From contig CAYFTR010000002.1 in the NCBI GenBank assembly GCA_964346185.1, forward strand, positions 1-64,000: a DNA stretch of 64,000 nucleotides, in the 5' to 3' direction. Shown here in pieces: positions 61,350-64,000 of this stretch. How positions within the stretch are numbered: position 1 is the first letter of the stretch; the number at the start of each line of letters is the position of its first letter. Source of the stretch: JAAYJS01 sp964346185. GTDB lineage: Bacteria; Bacillota; Clostridia; Eubacteriales; Eubacteriaceae. The notes under the pieces were generated by a model. That model ran no database searches. It was not told the DNA's origin and worked only from the letters and a program-made list of their open reading frames with translations. The translations under genes were made by a program, and so were the position numbers.

Positions 61350-62493
61350 TTAATGTCCTCATTTTTTTGCAACAGGCAAAGATAAAAGCAATCACTTCCC
61401 CTTTCTTTCGGGGAGTAATAATGACTGTCCAAATAGGGCGGTAATGTCATAAGCTTTAATTTCGGATATTTTTGCATTATTTTAGCAATTTGGTCTTCGT
61501 TTTCCGACGGGTTAACGGTACAGGTACTGTACAATAAAAAACCGCCGGGCTTTAATGCCTTATAGGCATTCTCCAATAAGACGGCTTGTGTTCGCANNNN
61601 NNNNNNNNNNNNNNNNNNNNNNNNNNNNNNNNNNNNNNNNNNNNNNNNNNNNNNNNNNNNNNNNNNNNNNNNNNNNNNNNNNNNNNNNNNNNNNNNGCGG
61701 CACACATATCCAAAACGGTTTCACCTTTTTGCGGTGCCAACCATCGTCCCGCCAACATGGCACCCTCATCCTGTATGGTAAAATGCCCTTTTTTATAGGG
61801 CTCTGTTTCGGTTATCAGTTGCCCATGGGGTATGGCTTCTACATATAATGCTTCTGGAACTACTTGTCCGGGTGTTATCCGGTAGCCCTGATCGCTCAGT
61901 TGCTTTGCCAATGTATCAGCGGTCGTTTTACAAGTATTGGTACGCAAGGTTAAGGGCGGTACGTTGTTAAATCTTGAAAAGAGTGTTTCTACCTGTGCTT
62001 TTGAATACACTTGTAAATATTTCTCCATAATCCGGTAAGGAACGGAATATGTAAGGGTTAGTTTTTCTTTTTCATCTGAAAGCTTTTCAATTTCCAATGC
62101 CGGCGAGGTTTTCTGACGCAACAAACCTCGCAAAACACCGTTAATAAACCCTTTAAGTTTCGGTTTAAATTTTTGTGCGGTTTTTACCGCTTCGTTAACA
62201 GCGGCATAGGTCGGTATTCTGTCCAAGTAATAAAATTGGTACAGGGCTATGCGTAAAATGACAATCGCCTCTCTGTCTATTTTTTTAAGAGGTCTTTTGA
62301 CCCCTTTGCTAATCATAAAATCCAAAGCCATTCGGTTTTGTAACACGCCGTATACCAAGGTTGTAAACAGGCGGGCATCTTCTTCCGTCATGGATTTTTC
62401 AGCCAAAACTTTCTGCACTTCTTCATTGGAAAAGGCCTTGCCACCGTCTATCGACAGCAAGACCTTGTAAGCTTTTCTTCTCGGGTTTTCCAT
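61340..62493 (-). CDS. rsmB: 16S rRNA (cytosine967-C5)-methyltransferase RsmB, interrupted by a gap
   Basis: Methylates C967 of 16S rRNA. The N-terminal part (61697-62493) has a NusB-like RNA-binding domain and leads to TVLDMCA, the first half of the SAM motif DMCAAPGG. The C-terminal part (61340-61596) has LKPGGFLLYSTCTVNPSENE with the catalytic TC cysteine and a terminal CFYLCLLQK. The gap removes the second half of the SAM site and the PCSG loop, about 80-85 residues in homologues, so it should be near 250 bases, and the two halves are out of frame over 100 N. Thus the gene is probably intact. Confidence 0.92.
61597..61696. other. Assembly gap (100 N) in rsmB
   Basis: Exactly 100 N; the frame on both sides and the missing domain length show this is a placeholder. 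Confidence 0.95.
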
Positions 62494-63185
62494 TAGCGTC
62501 TACTATTCCTCAAAGCGACTAAACGAACCAAGTTTAATAATGCCGTTACCATAGAGGCGACATAGGTCAGAGCGGCGGCAGATAAAACTTTTTTTACACC
62601 GCGGTTTTCCTCTTCGGTGACGATGTAGTTTTGTTCTAGAATTTTCATCGCCTGAGCGGAGGCATTAAATTCGACTGGCAGGGTAACGACATAAAAAACT
62701 AAAGCGACTATAAATAATAAAATACCCAAATTCATTAAAGTCATACCCAGGTTACCGCTACCCATAAAAAGGCCGATTAAAAACAACGGCCAGGAGGCGG
62801 TTGATGCGATATTGCTGATGGGTACAATAAAGTTTCTGAAACGTAAGGGTGCATAGTCGTTGGCATCTTGTAGCGCATGACCGGTTTCGTGTGCTGCTAT
62901 ACCCACTGCAGCAATGCTGTTATTGTTTGCAACACCCTGAGACAGGCGTAATATTTTAGTACGGGGGTCATAGTGATCCGTTAATTCGCCCGCTACCTGT
63001 TCAACGCGTACGTGAAACAAACCGTTGGCATCCAATATTTGTCGTGCCGCCTGGGTACCTGTTAAACCGTTTTGAGTTCGCACCTGAGAATATTTATTGT
63101 AGGCGGATCTCACCTTTGATTGTGCAAAGGCGGCTAAAATCATGCCGGGTATTAAAATTATAAAGGTCCAATCATAAAAAAACAT
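62493..63185 (-). CDS. YugP-type zinc metallopeptidase, membrane protein
   Basis: A 230-residue membrane peptidase of the DUF2268/YugP (neutral zinc metallopeptidase 2) type. N-terminal helix (about 3-22), then the catalytic HETGH motif (VGIAAHETGHALQD), and two or three further helices (near 125-170 and 205-222) around a short loop. It is universally annotated as zinc metallopeptidase; the substrate is unknown. Its stop codon overlaps the rsmB ATG (TAATG), linking the two. Confidence 0.93.
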   Translation of the reverse strand: MFFYDWTFIILIPGMILAAFAQSKVRSAYNKYSQVRTQNGLTGTQAARQILDANGLFHVRVEQVAGELTDHYDPRTKILRLSQGVANNNSIAAVGIAAHETGHALQDANDYAPLRFRNFIVPISNIASTASWPLFLIGLFMGSGNLGMTLMNLGILLFIVALVFYVVTLPVEFNASAQAMKILEQNYIVTEEENRGVKKVLSAAALTYVASMVTALLNLVRLVALRNSRR

Positions 63186-63196
63186 TTTTCAGCTCC

Positions 63197-64000
63197 TTAA
63201 TTTAAAAGCATTCCTTTTTCCAGATTTCGTCCGATTAAAAAGGGACGCACATCCATGCGTTTTTTTCCTGCTAATTGCACCTCTCTTAAAGATAAGGCAC
63301 CGTTACCGGTTTTAATAACAAGCCGTTCTTTCACATCAAGAACCGTTCCGGGCTTTTCTTTTCCCGAATAGGTGACGGCTTGACCTCCGAAACATTTAAG
63401 CTTAACACCGTCCAAGGTAGTATATGCACCGGGATAGGGGTCTGTTCCTTTAATTAAATTAACAATAGCTTCCGTTGTGTCTTCCCAATTAATTTTACCC
63501 GTATCTCTGTTGACTTTGTCAGCATATGTTGCTAAGGCTTCGTTTTGCTTTTGGGGAATAACGGTTCCGTTCACATAACCGTCGATAGTCTTAATAAGTA
63601 AGTTTGCCCCCATTTCGGCTAAGCGGTCATGAGCAATACCCACAGTTGTGTCTTCCCGAACTTTAAAGCTGTCTTTTGCCAACATATCACCGGTATCCAT
63701 CCCTGTATCCATCTTCATGATCGTAACGCCGATTTCGCTACAACCGTCAATTAACGCTCTATGAATTGGTGCGGCACCTCTATATTTCGGCAATAGAGAT
63801 CCGTGAATGTTTAAGGCACCGTATATGGGTATATTCAACAACTCGCGTGACAGTATTTGACCATAAGCCGCAACAACAAAAAGATCGGGCTTCATCTCTT
63901 TCAGTTTTTGTATAAACTTCGGATCTTTAACGTTTTCGGGCTGCAAAACAGGATATTTTAAAGTTAAGGCGGTTTCTTTTGCCGGTAAAAAAGATATCTT
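63197..64000 (-). CDS. fmt: Methionyl-tRNA formyltransferase, 5' end outside the window
   Basis: Formylates Met-tRNAi. The visible 267 residues are the C-terminal part of the enzyme: VVAAYGQILSRELLN, LNIHGSLLPKYRGAAPIH (folate and catalytic region), then GVTIMKMDTGMDTGDML, and the C-terminal OB domain ending in RPFLIGRNLEKGMLLN. The frame is open through the last base of the window, and the residues before position 63946 (AKETALTLKYPVLQPEN) continue the family pattern, so a TTG reading start at 63946 is not the true start. It begins the leftward fmt-yugP-rsmB-rlmN-prpC-prkC-rsgA-thiN operon. Confidence 0.96.
   Translation of the reverse strand, partial: KISFLPAKETALTLKYPVLQPENVKDPKFIQKLKEMKPDLFVVAAYGQILSRELLNIPIYGALNIHGSLLPKYRGAAPIHRALIDGCSEIGVTIMKMDTGMDTGDMLAKDSFKVREDTTVGIAHDRLAEMGANLLIKTIDGYVNGTVIPQKQNEALATYADKVNRDTGKINWEDTTEAIVNLIKGTDPYPGAYTTLDGVKLKCFGGQAVTYSGKEKPGTVLDVKERLVIKTGNGALSLREVQLAGKKRMDVRPFLIGRNLEKGMLLN

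Noticed and set aside
1..64000. CRISPR arrays, prophage or complete insertion sequences
   Set aside because: I scanned for regularly spaced direct repeats, integrase/transposase motifs and paired inverted ends and found none.

Overview
The window looks like a contig or scaffold piece from a low-GC Gram-positive anaerobe of the Clostridia/Tissierellia type. The evidence is a six-subunit Rnf operon, NuoE/NuoF-type flavin-iron-sulfur enzymes, AAGGAGG-like ribosome binding sites, strong intrinsic terminators, a lysine riboswitch, and the usual Firmicute gene order around prkC, rsgA, rpmB, asp23 and recG. Three runs of N (10, 100 and 100 bases) mark assembly joins. At least two have a length that does not fit the interrupted proteins, so they are placeholders. 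I could not name a genus.

Layout. 1-7.4 kb: the 3' end of tRNA-Gly, a YibE/F membrane protein, a TetR regulator, then a leftward operon dcd - cysteine desulfurase - thiI - NfeD - SPFH protein, and a surface lipoprotein. 7.4-12.6 kb: rnfCDGEAB, the ferredoxin:NAD ion pump. 12.8-18.9 kb: M18 aminopeptidase, DUF896, a PLP enzyme of the methionine gamma-lyase-like family, an ABC exporter cut by a gap, tRNA-Arg and a methyltransferase. 19.0-23.7 kb: lysine riboswitch - asd - dapA - dapB - lysC - a free-standing double-ACT protein copied from the lysC regulatory domain. 23.8-26.3 kb: MazG-like protein, class II aldolase, an orphan amino-acid binding lipoprotein and an unidentified ~300-nt non-coding RNA with its own promoter and terminator. 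26.3-30.3 kb: a radical SAM pair and an archaeal-type ATPase.

30.4-33.5 kb is the most unusual part. It is a leftward, overlapping four-gene operon: an unknown all-beta protein, a macrodomain protein, a CARF/DUF1887 nuclease of the Card1/Can2 type without any CRISPR locus, and a membrane-anchored GH25 lysozyme. Just beyond it lie a DUF3786 protein and a small alarmone synthetase. I regard this operon as the best candidate for an undescribed stress or defence system; no experiment or database result supports that yet.

35-40.5 kb: gltX, a 635-base non-coding stretch with a possible gene relic, bioY behind a BirA-like operator, glyA, and three small membrane or cysteine-rich proteins. 40.6-50 kb: ilvB - ilvN - EamA transporter - NuoE - NuoF - a 1075-residue fusion of NuoG-like and GltD-like parts. 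The last three probably form an electron-bifurcating transhydrogenase of the Stn (Sporomusa-type Nfn) kind. With Rnf it would connect ferredoxin, NADH and NADPH pools, and it sits in an amino-acid biosynthesis operon that consumes NADPH. 50-64 kb: housekeeping genes coaD, rsmD, recG, fakA, asp23, rpmB, thiN, rsgA, prkC, prpC, rlmN, rsmB, a YugP-type metallopeptidase and fmt, which runs off the end of the window.

I found no CRISPR array, no complete insertion sequence, no prophage and no rRNA.
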